A stretch of DNA of 64,000 bases from Sphingomonadales bacterium (GTDB taxonomy: Bacteria; Pseudomonadota; Alphaproteobacteria; Sphingomonadales; Sphingomonadaceae): positions 1-64,000 of the forward strand of contig SBGG01000029.1 in assembly GCA_006226685.1 (NCBI GenBank), read 5' to 3'. Shown here piece after piece: positions 9,621 through 18,120 of this stretch; position 1 is the stretch's first letter, and each line of letters opens with the position of its first letter. Position numbers and translations under genes: made by a program. The notes beneath the pieces are model-generated. The model was not told where the DNA came from. It saw nothing but the letters and a program-made list of their open reading frames with translations, and made no database searches.

Positions 9621-10462
9621 ACAAGGGGGAGGAAGGCTATGCGCTGGTCGCAGCAGTCGCCAGCATCGCTGTTTTTGCAGCCATGGCGTTGACTGTTCTG
9701 ACGGCGACACGGATGGGGATCGATGAAGTTGCTGCCGAACATGATCAGCTTCAGGCTGGTGCCGCGGCGGACGCCGGCGTGGCGCGCGCGCTCAGCAGTC
9801 TCATGGCCACTGATATTACGCAGCGCTGGCCCATTGACGGTCGTGAGCAACGATTCACCTTCAACGACGCCCGCATTCGGGTAAGAATCGAAGACGAGCG
9901 CGGAAAGGTGCCTATCGGCCAGCTTGACGAGGCGATGGCGACGCGCCTCCTGGAAGAGGTCGGTCTTGAAGGAGACAGGCTGCTGATCGCGCGAGATTCG
10001 CTGCTCGACTGGACCGACGGCGACGATGAGGTTCGCCCGTTCGGCGCGGAGAGCGCCTATTATGAACGGGCGGGAATTCGTCCCGCGAACGGGTTCCTTG
10101 CATCGATCGAAGAGCTCGGCAGCATCCGCGGTTTCGATACCCGGCTCGTGGAACTCATCCGCCCGATAGCGACCGCCTACACCGCGAGGGCGGCGTTCGA
10201 TACAAAATTTGCCGATCCGCGCGCGATCGCCGTCATGGAGGCAGGAGGGCAGGTGGGGAGCCCCGTCGCCATCGATCGTGCCCGCGAGCGCGCCGGGCAG
10301 CGCACCGCTCTGGCGTTTACCGACGCCACCGATGTTATCGGCAGGCCGCTCACGATCATTGTCGAAGCGAGATTGCCAGATGGTGCGCGGGCTGTGCGCA
10401 GGGTCGTCGTGGAGATAACAGACCGACCTGAACGGCCATATTTGATCAGGGCATCGAACTGA
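9617..10462 (+). CDS. gspK: Minor pseudopilin GspK
   Basis: Large minor pseudopilin that caps the pseudopilus, 281 residues. The N-terminus has G/YALVAAVASIAVF, a class III signal without Glu at +5, as known for GspK. The long helical insert with DERGK and the SLLDWTDGDDE region are typical. The start is GTG 9617, overlapping the gspD stop. It is last in this operon, whereas in many systems gspK follows gspJ. Confidence 0.88.
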   Translation: MNKGEEGYALVAAVASIAVFAAMALTVLTATRMGIDEVAAEHDQLQAGAAADAGVARALSSLMATDITQRWPIDGREQRFTFNDARIRVRIEDERGKVPIGQLDEAMATRLLEEVGLEGDRLLIARDSLLDWTDGDDEVRPFGAESAYYERAGIRPANGFLASIEELGSIRGFDTRLVELIRPIATAYTARAAFDTKFADPRAIAVMEAGGQVGSPVAIDRARERAGQRTALAFTDATDVIGRPLTIIVEARLPDGARAVRRVVVEITDRPERPYLIRASN

Positions 10463-10682
10463 ACGAAAGGCACGTAGAGACACCCTCGACACGGTCTGCG
10501 CTGGTTTACGCATTCTCGATAAGGCTAAGTTTGGCTTAGCAAATGTCGGAATAGGTTATACCGACCGCAACAGAAACTCCCAGTTCCAAGACTTTCGTAC
10601 CCGTTTCTACGTCTGCACCGGAGCCCCGCGTCTTGGGAATTCGCTTGCGTTCCCGCTGCGCTAACCCGCAAGCTGGGGCGCT
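10463..10682. other. Intergenic region after the T2SS operon
   Basis: No gene is seen. A small hairpin, GCTAAG-TTTGG-CTTAGC (10524-10540), lies about 60 bases after the gspK stop. It is not followed by a T run, so a factor-independent terminator is not convincing. Confidence 0.3.
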
Positions 10683-10928
10683 ATGAGGTTCCAGTCTTTC
10701 GCCTTGGACGTTTTGCTGTTGCCCACTCCTTTGATAGTCACGATTACAGCGCAGATTGGTGGCCTCGCCCTGGTGATCGACGCAAGGGAAACCGCCGCCG
10801 CCCGCTGGTATGGGCGTTTCGGCGCAATGCCATTGCTGGACGGAACGTCGCTGAAATTCATTCTGCCGTCGCAGACGATCACTAATGCTTTGGAAGCAAT
10901 GAAGGCCGAAGCCATATCGCTGCAATGA
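10683..10928 (+). pseudogene. C-terminal remnant of a GNAT acetyltransferase toxin
   Basis: An 81-codon frame whose second half contains ALVIDARETAAARWYGRFGA followed by a PLLD...ILP strand. This is the C-terminal acetyl-CoA-binding and beta-strand part of TacT-type GNAT toxins. The N-terminal two thirds, including the usual catalytic core, are missing, and no DUF1778 partner precedes it. The ATG at 10683 has no evident role. I read it as a decayed toxin gene next to the intact tacAT-like pair. The family match is by eye. Confidence 0.6.
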
Positions 10929-11026
10929 CAGGAGTTATGCCGATGAACTGCGGCTCATGGGGCTCGGTATAACACTCAAGACTCCCAACAGCTCGGGAAC
11001 CTCCAACACTGACAGCAGGTTCCGAT

Positions 11027-11071
11027 AAGACACCGGTGTGGGTCTTGAATTTGTCGGTATATTGCCGTACA
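11027..11071 (+). promoter_or_regulatory. Candidate autoregulatory operator of the tacAT-like pair
   Basis: Two dyads lie just upstream of the antitoxin gene. One is a perfect ACACCGGTGT (11030-11039) inside a longer imperfect AAGA...TCTT repeat (11027-11046). The other is the imperfect palindrome TGTCGGTATATTGCCGTACA (11052-11071), which contains a TATATT -10-like box. Ribbon-helix-helix antitoxins usually bind such sites to repress their own operon. AAGGAG (11081-11086) is the ribosome site. Confidence 0.4.
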
Positions 11072-11093
11072 TGGGTGGCGAAGGAGTATTGTT

Positions 11094-11384
11094 ATGGTCG
11101 CCGGGGTTCAGGAGCGCCGTTCGGAAAGACTTGAGGTGCGAGTGCCGCCCTCGCTGCACAGCCGGGTAAGCCATGCGGCAGCGTTGCGCGGGCAAACCCT
11201 GGCAGCGTTCGTCACCGCTGCGGTGCAGGATGCCGCGCAGCGTGCGATCGACGACGCCGAGGTGACACGACTCAATCGAGATGATTTCGCGGCGCTGATA
11301 CGCGCGCTCGATACCGAGGCGGAACCCAACCAGGCACTGAAGGCTGCCGCAACGCGGCATCGCGCAATTACAGGTCATGTGTGA
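11094..11384 (+). CDS. DUF1778 (TacA-like) antitoxin
   Basis: Antitoxin of a type II GNAT toxin-antitoxin pair, 96 residues. It has a ribbon-helix-helix start (RLEVRVPPSLHSRVSHAA) and a C-terminal tail with the FAALIRALD motif typical of DUF1778 proteins. Such tails neutralise the acetyltransferase by covering its active site. The stop overlaps the toxin GTG start, so the two are co-translated. Autoregulation through the dyads upstream is likely. Confidence 0.88.
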   Translation: MVAGVQERRSERLEVRVPPSLHSRVSHAAALRGQTLAAFVTAAVQDAAQRAIDDAEVTRLNRDDFAALIRALDTEAEPNQALKAAATRHRAITGHV

Positions 11385-11914
11385 AGGGTGAGATTGAGGT
11401 CCGGTTCGAACGGTTGTCTGCGGCGCATGACCGAAGCGGGTTCGTCTGTGAACAACCATCGCTCACCGACTATCTGTTGAAATTCGCTGGCCAGAACGAG
11501 CGCGGTGACATTGCTGCCTGCTTCGTGGCGGTAGCGCCGGATTCCGCCAAAGTTGTAGGCTATTATACCATCTCGGCACATGCGGTGCTGGAAAACGAAC
11601 TATTGCCTGAACAGAAGAAAGGCTTGCCGGGTTATGATCGGATTCCGGCCTTTCTCATAGGCCGGCTCGCGCGTGACGTCACGATGAAGGGCAAGGGGTT
11701 GGGCGAACTGTTGCTGATCGACGCGCTGACGCGTCTCTGTTCGATTGAGGCAGCTGCGCGCATGATTGTCGTCGACCCGATCGACAAGAATGCCGGGGCC
11801 TTCTACGACCGTTATGGGTTCACGCCGCTTGGGCAAGGAACGACTCGACTCTCCTTGCCGATGAAAGTCGCGCGCAAGGCGGTAGGCGCATTGCGATCAG
11901 GACCCGCCAGCTAG
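11381..11914 (+). CDS. GNAT-family (TacT-like) toxin
   Basis: Acetyltransferase toxin, 177 residues, starting at GTG 11381 that overlaps the antitoxin stop. Known TacT proteins acetylate the amino group of charged tRNAs and block translation. The GNAT fold is visible in YYTIS, the acetyl-CoA-binding stretch RDVTMKGKGLGELLL and the C-terminal NAGAFYDRYGFTPL. The tyrosine in AFYDRYGF corresponds to the usual catalytic Tyr. Length and pairing with a DUF1778 gene make the call strong; tRNA specificity cannot be read from the sequence. Confidence 0.88.
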   Translation: MKGEIEVRFERLSAAHDRSGFVCEQPSLTDYLLKFAGQNERGDIAACFVAVAPDSAKVVGYYTISAHAVLENELLPEQKKGLPGYDRIPAFLIGRLARDVTMKGKGLGELLLIDALTRLCSIEAAARMIVVDPIDKNAGAFYDRYGFTPLGQGTTRLSLPMKVARKAVGALRSGPAS

Positions 11915-12087
11915 CGAGGTTCAGGTTCGGAAATCGCAAATCAGTCCGACATCTGCGGCAGTCGAACTTGCCAACGATGTACATGCCGAGATCGCGGCGC
12001 TCGTGGAATTTTGGTCTCGGTTTGAAACGCGCCGATTATCGAAACTATTCACACCGAGCTTGTCCTGCTTCCTGCCTGATCGCTGAT

Positions 12088-12837
12088 TTACGGCTCCTGG
12101 GCTGCCATTGCATCCAGACCGAGTCCCCACGGAGCGAAATTGGCGGGCGCCGCCTTCAATGTCTGTGTGTTTGTGGACGAACTGCGATAGGAGCTCGCCG
12201 AAATGGGCGTGCCCGCAAAATTGACCGGACCGTAGGGGGCGGGTTTTCCAGGTGTATGGTAGAAGATGTGCGCCCCGATCTGAGTTATGCGGGTGAGGCT
12301 CGGCGCCCAATAGGGACTGACATAGTTCGCATGATAATGTGTCGCGCCTGGAGCGCGCGCGGGAATGCGGTTTGCAAGCGCGTCCTCTGCGACCATTCTG
12401 GCTTCAATCATCACGCGCTCCGGCAGCCTGCGCCTGAGCGAGCCGTCGCATGTAAAGCTGAACTGGCAGCCCGTGCGCCGGGTTGATCCCTCGAAAACCA
12501 CGTCGCAGACGGTGCCCTGGAACGATCCGCTTCTCAGCCGGTTGAGCACAACCTCCGCGACGGCCTGCTTCCCTTCCAGGCTCTCATAGCCGGCTTCATA
12601 GGCAACAGCGAGCGTCAGGCATTCCAATGCCCGCGGATAGTCCTCCATGGCTGGCGGAACGGGAAGCTGGGCATGGGCTGGAATAGTGCTGGCAAGCGCG
12701 ACCCCGGCAGCGAAAGCGCCGATGGTTCTGCTCGACTTTGCGATTGCGCTCGAAACTCGATGCCGACCACCAGCCGCTCGGAAACTGGGAAGGGCGATCC
12801 GGATGGTTTCGCGGGGTACGGCATATCCATCCTGCAT
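12088..12837 (-). CDS. SleB-type cell wall hydrolase
   Basis: Predicted exported peptidoglycan hydrolase of the Hydrolase_2/SleB family, about 249 residues. A long basic N-terminus leads into a signal-like segment (IGAFAAGVALASTIPAHAQ). The catalytic domain shows the conserved EAGYESLEGKQAVAEVVLNR start, then VFEGS, CQFSFTCDG and, near the end, ATHYHANYVSPYW. ATG 12837 is chosen over TTG 12843. The family is common in sphingomonads, where it is thought to act in wall remodelling. No partner gene is adjacent. Confidence 0.85.
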   Translation of the reverse strand: MQDGYAVPRETIRIALPSFRAAGGRHRVSSAIAKSSRTIGAFAAGVALASTIPAHAQLPVPPAMEDYPRALECLTLAVAYEAGYESLEGKQAVAEVVLNRLRSGSFQGTVCDVVFEGSTRRTGCQFSFTCDGSLRRRLPERVMIEARMVAEDALANRIPARAPGATHYHANYVSPYWAPSLTRITQIGAHIFYHTPGKPAPYGPVNFAGTPISASSYRSSSTNTQTLKAAPANFAPWGLGLDAMAAQEP

Positions 12838-13164
12838 AGTCAATCAACCCTAGTGCAACACGCCTCCTCAAAGAAGTCCGCGTCTATTCGAGATTTTGTG
12901 ATTCGATTTTCTGTAGATGTATTTATAATATACATTGCCATTTGCGGCAATTTATATAGTAATAGTTACAAAAAATGCAGTTTATTTTGAATCTGTCATC
13001 TAATTGAAAGAGTGAATTGCGATATGTCTCGACCACTATTTCATGGAATCGTGATGTAATCGACGACAGAATGATGAAATTTGTAGAATCCTGGCATAAA
13101 ATTATCTCCATTATGGCTGCTTGCGGTGGCCCATTCCGTCATGACTGATCCTGGGAGCAGAAAA
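12838..13164. promoter_or_regulatory. A+T-rich divergent promoter region
   Basis: This gap separates the minus-strand hydrolase from the plus-strand hypothetical gene and is strikingly A+T-rich between about 12890 and 13110. It contains an inverted repeat ATTGCC-ATTTGC-GGCAAT (12934-12951) in a run of TATA-like sequence. It probably holds both divergent promoters. No gene is visible. Confidence 0.45.
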
Positions 13165-13773
13165 ATGATCTTCAAGTTGGGCGCGATCGCGGCGGTGTCG
13201 GCTCTCGGGCTGTCCCTATACGCATTTCAGTCGGCACCTGATGCCCGACCCGTTGAAGCGCAGGGCGCTGCATCGGCGGGAACCGCCTCCCAAGGTGCCA
13301 AGATAATCCCGGCGCGTTTGCTCGACTGCACGCTCGGACGGATTTCGAATTTCGACACACAGCGAGAGCAGGATCCATCGGAATATACCTATTCCAGCCG
13401 CCACAAGTTCAGCCTTTTCCTGCCCGAAACGCCGGTTCGCACCACACCGCCGCCTGAGGCGACCGAGCGGCCAGAACCGGTTAATCCTCAGACCAGGATC
13501 GTCGCCGATCCTGACGGAATCGCGCGTGATGCAGAGGCTCACGCCTTTGATCGTGTCGTCGATTTCTGGCCGCAGCGTGTCGAAATGACCAAGCCCATCA
13601 GCAATATCGCGGTGAAGCTGGTCATCATCGATGGCGTCGATCCAAGCCAGTCCTCGGCGACCATGTTTCTGACGAGCGCCAACGACGCGGTCACCTTCGA
13701 TCTCAAGAATCTCTATTATGGTCGTTGCAGCGTCAAACTCGGGAAACAGGCGCTGGTCCCTCAGGCATCATAG
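13165..13773 (+). CDS. Hypothetical exported or membrane-anchored protein
   Basis: I do not recognise this family. The frame opens at 13126, but ATG 13165 follows GGGAG (13153-13157) and gives 202 residues with an N-terminal hydrophobic segment (MIFKLGAIAAVSALGLSLYA). An Ala-rich and then Pro/Glu-rich linker (TTPPPEATERPEP) precedes a C-terminal globular part containing one of two cysteines. It is likely periplasmic. It stands alone, divergent from the SleB-type hydrolase. Confidence 0.6.
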   Translation: MIFKLGAIAAVSALGLSLYAFQSAPDARPVEAQGAASAGTASQGAKIIPARLLDCTLGRISNFDTQREQDPSEYTYSSRHKFSLFLPETPVRTTPPPEATERPEPVNPQTRIVADPDGIARDAEAHAFDRVVDFWPQRVEMTKPISNIAVKLVIIDGVDPSQSSATMFLTSANDAVTFDLKNLYYGRCSVKLGKQALVPQAS

Positions 13774-14227
13774 ATTTGAAGCCCGATCAGCTTTGCTAAC
13801 CATGCATCTGATACACCTTGCTCTAAGCAGGGCGTGTCCGATGCATCGGCGCTCAGTTACATCTGGGCATGCCGGGAGTATCACGGGGGCGAGGCCATGT
13901 CCGCTTTTCAACAATCACTGAGGATTGCGGATTTTTTCATCCCTCATCGTGCACCATTGTCGAAACCGTTGCGCGATTCCCCTAGAAGCGGCGATTCCAG
14001 CGGGTTGGCGGGAGTGCGTCGCAACCTGCTAAAATATCAGGATAATTATAAAATCCGATTCTAAGATTGCCAGTTCGCCGCGCTGAAGTGTCTCTAAATT
14101 AGAAGCATGTGCGGAATGAAGCCTCCAAAGGTCTGCGCCCGCCGGATTTGACGAAGAAGTCGGGTTTGACCGACCGCGCGGGCCTGTACTGGAGAGCGGC
14201 CGCCCATTGCATCTAAAGGAGATGACG
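13774..14227. other. Intergenic region before the AraC pair
   Basis: No convincing gene. The small frames here have no recognisable protein features. A purine-rich ribosome site AAAGGAGA (14215-14222) at the right end serves the next gene. Confidence 0.4.
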
Positions 14228-14683
14228 ATGGACGAGATAGGCATCGACCTCGATGCGCTTTCGGCTTCCAATGTCGCGGCGGCGATCCCCAGCAGCGCCG
14301 CGCGTCTCGCGCCTTGGCAGGTCAAACTTGCCAAGAAGGGCATGGCGCGGCAGCTCGCTACCGGATTGCGCATCGCCGACATTGCGGCGAACCTCGATAT
14401 TTCCGTGACGCATTTTTCCAAGGGCTTCCGGAACTCCGTCGGCATCGCGCCCTATCGTTGGTTCATGAACGCCAGGCTTGCTCATGCCCTCCATCTACTT
14501 GCCGAAACCCGCACCTCTATGGCGGAGATTGCGACCGCGTGCGGCTATTCCTGCCAAAGCCATTTCACCACGTCCTTTTCGAACGCTATGGGGACAACAC
14601 CGACACAGTGGCGCCGCCGGCGTCGCGAAAACGCCACTGGGCCGCTCATCGGCGTGCCGATCCTTACCATCCCGGAGATGTAA
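14228..14683 (+). CDS. Short AraC-family regulator (HTH domain only)
   Basis: Transcription regulator of 151 residues made almost entirely of an AraC-type double helix-turn-helix (about residues 35-135): IADIAANLDISVTHFSKGF for the first HTH and MAEIATACGYSCQSHFTTSF for the second. No ligand-binding domain is present. ATG 14228 follows AAAGGAGA by a normal distance; earlier in-frame ATGs (14207, 14222) are less well placed. It is a tandem paralogue of the interrupted regulator downstream. Targets are unknown. Confidence 0.85.
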   Translation: MDEIGIDLDALSASNVAAAIPSSAARLAPWQVKLAKKGMARQLATGLRIADIAANLDISVTHFSKGFRNSVGIAPYRWFMNARLAHALHLLAETRTSMAEIATACGYSCQSHFTTSFSNAMGTTPTQWRRRRRENATGPLIGVPILTIPEM

Positions 14684-15109
14684 GCAACCTGAGGCCCACT
14701 TCAGTCGAATGGCCCGCCATGGGCGCTATTCCAGATCATACCTGCAAGGTGACAGCGCAAGGTGGTTGGCAATGATCCGGGCGGTGACCTGGGGTGTCCG
14801 CTGCTGCCGCGGCACCCGCAACAGCGGAATGGATAGTGCCAGGCGTCATCAATCAGTCAGTTTACCGACCCTGCGCGCGGCAAATATTCACGCCGTCGGA
14901 TCGTTATGTGCATCGGATCCTTCAGACGATCGCAAAGCCGAAATTCGCTTTGCCAAGTTTGGCCCTTCAACGTGTCTATTGAATAGAGGCCGGCGCACGG
15001 GTTGCGCGGAATCGCCGTGACGGTTGCTGCTGGCAAGGAGGGGATATCGCGCTCCGGGCGCTGATCGAGTTGCCGAATTCCCGTCCATCCTTTTTCACAG
15101 GAGATGCTG
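14684..15109. other. Spacer between the two AraC genes
   Basis: About 425 bases with no convincing gene on either strand. The right end carries AGGAG (15099-15103), the ribosome site of the second AraC gene. Confidence 0.4.
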
Positions 15110-15496
15110 ATGGTCCATGGCGCTTTGCCGACAGGCGATAGAGATTTGACCGACAATGCTGATTGCCAACCAGCGGCTCCGGCATCGAGCCATGCGGTTC
15201 AAAGCCGTCGAAGCCACAAGGGGATGAAGCTAGCTCCCTGGCAGCTGAAACGGGCGCAGGAACTGATGTTTGAACAGGTGGCCAGTGTTCTTGAGGTTGC
15301 GCAAATCGCTCAGGGGTTGGGAATGTCGACAGCGTATTTTACGAAGGCATTCAAGAATACTGTCGGTATTCCTCCCTATGGCTGGCATCTGCGCCAGCGT
15401 ATCACCCGCTCTGCCTCCCTTCTGCATGATCAAAAGCTGACGTTGGCACAGATCGCCACCGAATGCGGCTTCTCCGATCAAAGTCATTACACGAAG

Positions 15497-15504
15497 GCAT
15501 TCCG
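15497..15504 (+). repeat. Left target-site duplication of the IS66 element
   Basis: GCATTCCG directly abuts the element's GTAAGCGA end and is repeated exactly at 18016-18023. Eight bases is the known duplication length of IS66-family elements. Confidence 0.95.
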
Positions 15505-15517
15505 GTAAGCGATGTTC

Positions 15518-17089
15518 TCAGAGCACGGCTGTCCAGGGCATGAGCTCGGATAGGCGGTTAGCCGGGTGACCCTTAGCTAGAGCGACGAGAGTTCGGGTCA
15601 GCCATTCGTGCGGGTTGATGCCGGACAGCTTGCAGTTTTCGATGAGCGTGGCGATTACCGCCCAGTTGTCGCCGCCTTCGTCTGAACCGGCGAAGAGGGC
15701 GTTCTTGCGATTTAGGGCAAGAGGCCTAATCGACCGCTCGACGATGTTCGTGTCGAGATCGACGCGGCCGTCGTCGAGGAAGCGAGAGAGCCCGTCCCAG
15801 CGGCTTAGTGCATAGCGGATCGCATCGGCCAGTTTGCTCTTGGCGCTCACCTGCCGGAGCCGCGCTTCCAGATAGAGCTTCAGATCATCCACCGCCACAC
15901 GGCTATGTTCAGCACGCATGGCGCGGCGCTGCTCGGCCGACGTGCCCCGGACCTCATCCTCGACGGCATAGAGCATGGCGATGCGACGCAGAACTTCGGT
16001 CGCAACCGGCGATTTAGCCGCGAGCTCAAAGAATTTACGCCGGACGTGCGACCAACAGAAAGCGAGGCGGACCTGCTGGCGGCGCTTGGCAAGCGCCGTA
16101 TACCCGCCATAGCCATCCACCTGCAGGATGCCTGCGAAGTCTCCGAGATGGGCGTCGGGCCGTTCGGCCTTGCGGTCAGGGGCGTAGACGTAGGCGACCA
16201 TCGGCGGATCGCTGCCACCCCATGGTCGATCATCGCGGGCATAGGCCCAGATCTGGCCGGTCTTGGTGCGCCCACGTCCGGGTTCTAGCACCGGCGCCGT
16301 CGTCTCGTCGGCAAAGAGGCGCTGCGATCTTCGTAGTTCTTCGAGCGTGCAATCCCGCAGGGGTCTCAGGTACCAGGCTGCTCGGCCGACCCAGTCCGCC
16401 AAGGTGGAACGGTCGAGCTTGATGTCTTGGCGGGCGTAGATCTGCGCCTGCCGGTACAGAGGAACATGGTCGGCGTACTTCGATACCAGAACCTGAGCTA
16501 TCAGCGCCTCAGTCGGAATGCCGCCCTCGACTATCCTGGCCGGTGCCGGCGCCTGGACGACCGCCCCTTCGCAAGAACGGCAGCCGTAGCGTGGACGACG
16601 CGTCACAAGGACGCGGAATGTGGTTGGCACGACGTCGAGGCGTTCGGAGACGTCCTCGCCGATCACATGCAGCGCGCCGCCACAGCAGGGGCAGGCCTTG
16701 TCCTCTACATCGACCACCTGCTCGATCCGCTCGAGGTGGACGGGAAGCGAGCCGCGGTTGGTCTTGCGCGACTCATGGCTTTGAGCGAGCTGCGAGACCG
16801 CATCGCGGATCGCGCGTGCTTGACCTAGCGCCGTCTCGACATCCTCCAGGCCAAGCTGGAGCTGGTCAGGATCGAGCTGCTCGGAACGGGGGCCGAACCG
16901 GTGGCGCATGAAGGCGTCGATAATCGCCTGTAGCCGCTCGATCTCGGCATCGGCCTCACCTTTGGCAAGGGTCAGCTCAGCGACCTGGGCCTCCTTGGCG
17001 ACCTGCACCTCGGCAAGCATCCGGGACTGCTCGAGGACCAACGCACGTAGCGTGGCAACGTCCTCGGGTAGGTCCGCTTCGGTGAGCAT
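15518..17089 (-). CDS. tnpC: IS66-family transposase TnpC
   Basis: The main transposase of the element, 523 residues. It has an N-terminal coiled-coil region (about 20-60), a leucine/arginine-rich linker with FGPRSEQ typical of IS66, a zinc-finger-like CPCCGG...YGCRSCEG region, and the DDE catalytic domain including LFADETTAPVL and VDGYGGY, ending in the NIVERSIRPLALNRKN signature. It ends just inside the left terminus of the IS. Confidence 0.96.
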   Translation of the reverse strand: MLTEADLPEDVATLRALVLEQSRMLAEVQVAKEAQVAELTLAKGEADAEIERLQAIIDAFMRHRFGPRSEQLDPDQLQLGLEDVETALGQARAIRDAVSQLAQSHESRKTNRGSLPVHLERIEQVVDVEDKACPCCGGALHVIGEDVSERLDVVPTTFRVLVTRRPRYGCRSCEGAVVQAPAPARIVEGGIPTEALIAQVLVSKYADHVPLYRQAQIYARQDIKLDRSTLADWVGRAAWYLRPLRDCTLEELRRSQRLFADETTAPVLEPGRGRTKTGQIWAYARDDRPWGGSDPPMVAYVYAPDRKAERPDAHLGDFAGILQVDGYGGYTALAKRRQQVRLAFCWSHVRRKFFELAAKSPVATEVLRRIAMLYAVEDEVRGTSAEQRRAMRAEHSRVAVDDLKLYLEARLRQVSAKSKLADAIRYALSRWDGLSRFLDDGRVDLDTNIVERSIRPLALNRKNALFAGSDEGGDNWAVIATLIENCKLSGINPHEWLTRTLVALAKGHPANRLSELMPWTAVL

Positions 17090-17120
17090 GAAGGCAGTGA
17101 ATCAGTACGCGAGAGCCCCG

Positions 17121-17477
17121 TCAACCGGCAATCTGCGGCGCCTGTGGCCGGCGCCCACCATGTACGCGGCGCCAGTCCAAACCTTCCAGCAAAGCGCCGA
17201 GTTGGGCCGCCGTCACACGCATCACGCCGTCCTGTATCCCAGGCCAACGAAAGCCGCCCTGCTCGAGCTTCTTCGCCATCAGGCACAGACCAGTGCCGTC
17301 CCACCAGATCAGCTTGATCCGGTCGCTTCGCTTCGCCCGGAAGACGTAGATGACCCCGGAAAAGGGATCGCCGCCGTACTCGGCTCCGACGAGTGCAGCC
17401 AGAGCATCCGGCCCTTTGCGAAAATCCACTGGCCGCGTTGCGATCATGACGCGCGCGCCAACACCAGGTCCGATCAT
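17121..17477 (-). CDS. tnpB: IS66 accessory protein TnpB
   Basis: IS66 Orf2 protein of 118 residues, with the family hallmarks RPVDFRKGPDALAALV, YVFRAKRSDRIKLIWWDG and LEQGGFRWP. Its role is needed for transposition in studied IS66 elements but is biochemically unclear. It overlaps the end of tnpA by four bases and lies 31 bases before tnpC. Confidence 0.96.
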   Translation of the reverse strand: MIGPGVGARVMIATRPVDFRKGPDALAALVGAEYGGDPFSGVIYVFRAKRSDRIKLIWWDGTGLCLMAKKLEQGGFRWPGIQDGVMRVTAAQLGALLEGLDWRRVHGGRRPQAPQIAG

Positions 17478-17929
17478 CGCGTAGCCTTGAGCGCTTCGAT
17501 CACTGCGGCGATCAGCCCTTTATCGGTACCGCGGGCAATCCTCACCGCTACACCATCTATCTCCAGCTCCACCGCGCTCGAAGGCGATCGGCGCTGACGC
17601 CGCGGACGCTTGGCAACGGCAGGCACCTCGCTTGGCGGCGACGGTTCTATCACAGCGGGAACGAAGAGAGATGCGGGCGCCGGGGCAACAGGAAGCGCGA
17701 AACCTTGGGCTTCCATCTGCTTGCGCAGTTCGCGGCGCCAGGTGAAAAGCTGCGAGGGGATCATGCCGTGCCGCCGAGCAACGGCGCTGACGGACTCTTG
17801 GCCGGAATAGCTCTCCGCGACGATCGAGACCTTGACCTCGGGTGGCCAGTCCCGACGCTTCCCCGCGCCGGTGAAGACCTCGAACCGCTGAACCTCGCTA
17901 GTGCCAGCATCGTCACATGACATCGTCAT
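17474..17929 (-). CDS. tnpA: IS66 accessory protein TnpA
   Basis: First gene of the element, 151 residues. The N-terminal helix-turn-helix (RRDWPPEVKVSIVAESY through VSAVARRHGMIPSQLFTWRR) is of the transposase_8/IS66 OrfA type. A Pro-rich linker leads to a C-terminal part with LEIDGVAVRIARG. The promoter is probably between here and the right end of the IS. Confidence 0.93.
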   Translation of the reverse strand: MTMSCDDAGTSEVQRFEVFTGAGKRRDWPPEVKVSIVAESYSGQESVSAVARRHGMIPSQLFTWRRELRKQMEAQGFALPVAPAPASLFVPAVIEPSPPSEVPAVAKRPRRQRRSPSSAVELEIDGVAVRIARGTDKGLIAAVIEALKATR

Positions 17930-18015
17930 AGCACTAACGACCTCCGCCTGATCAAAGGCGGTGAAACTCGGCCATGCGCCTCACGCCCGCAAGGTGGGGC
18001 TCAGGCTTCGCTTAC

Positions 18016-18023
18016 GCATTCCG
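18016..18023 (+). repeat. Right target-site duplication of the IS66 element
   Basis: GCATTCCG, identical to 15497-15504, follows the terminal CGCTTAC of the element. The AraC reading frame resumes at 18024. Confidence 0.95.
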
Positions 18024-18120
18024 GCGCCTGATTGGCATTACGCCGGGGAGGTGGCGCAGAAAACTCAGAGCCGGAGCGCTTCGTATCGAGGAAATGATCA
18101 AACTGAACTAGCTGGAAGGT

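Larger units (their letters stand above)
15505..18015 (-). mobile_element. Complete IS66-family insertion sequence
   Basis: A 2511-bp element with three genes (tnpA, tnpB, tnpC) reading on the minus strand. The ends begin GTAAGCGA on the left and, reversed, GTAAGCGA on the right, matching known IS66 termini; similarity further inward is imperfect. It is flanked by a perfect 8-bp target duplication and splits an AraC regulator gene. All three frames are open and full length, so the element may still be mobile. Confidence 0.95.
15110..18111 (+). pseudogene. AraC-family regulator interrupted by an IS66 element
   Basis: The 5' part (15110-15504) encodes an HTH-only AraC protein similar to the upstream paralogue and stops artificially at TAA 15506-15508, which belongs to the IS end. 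Removing 15505-18015 and one copy of the 8-bp duplication rejoins the frame: after ...YTKAF it continues as RRLIGITPGRWRRKL and ends at TAG 18109-18111. That restores a 160-residue protein with a complete second HTH. The truncated product lacks the end of that HTH, so it is probably inactive. Confidence 0.88.

Noticed and set aside
10524-10540. Hairpin after gspK as a terminator
   Set aside because: The stem is only six pairs and no T run follows, so I cannot support a terminator call.
13834-14064. Small plus-strand frame before the first AraC gene
   Set aside because: No ribosome site that fits, no domain, and composition typical of chance frames.
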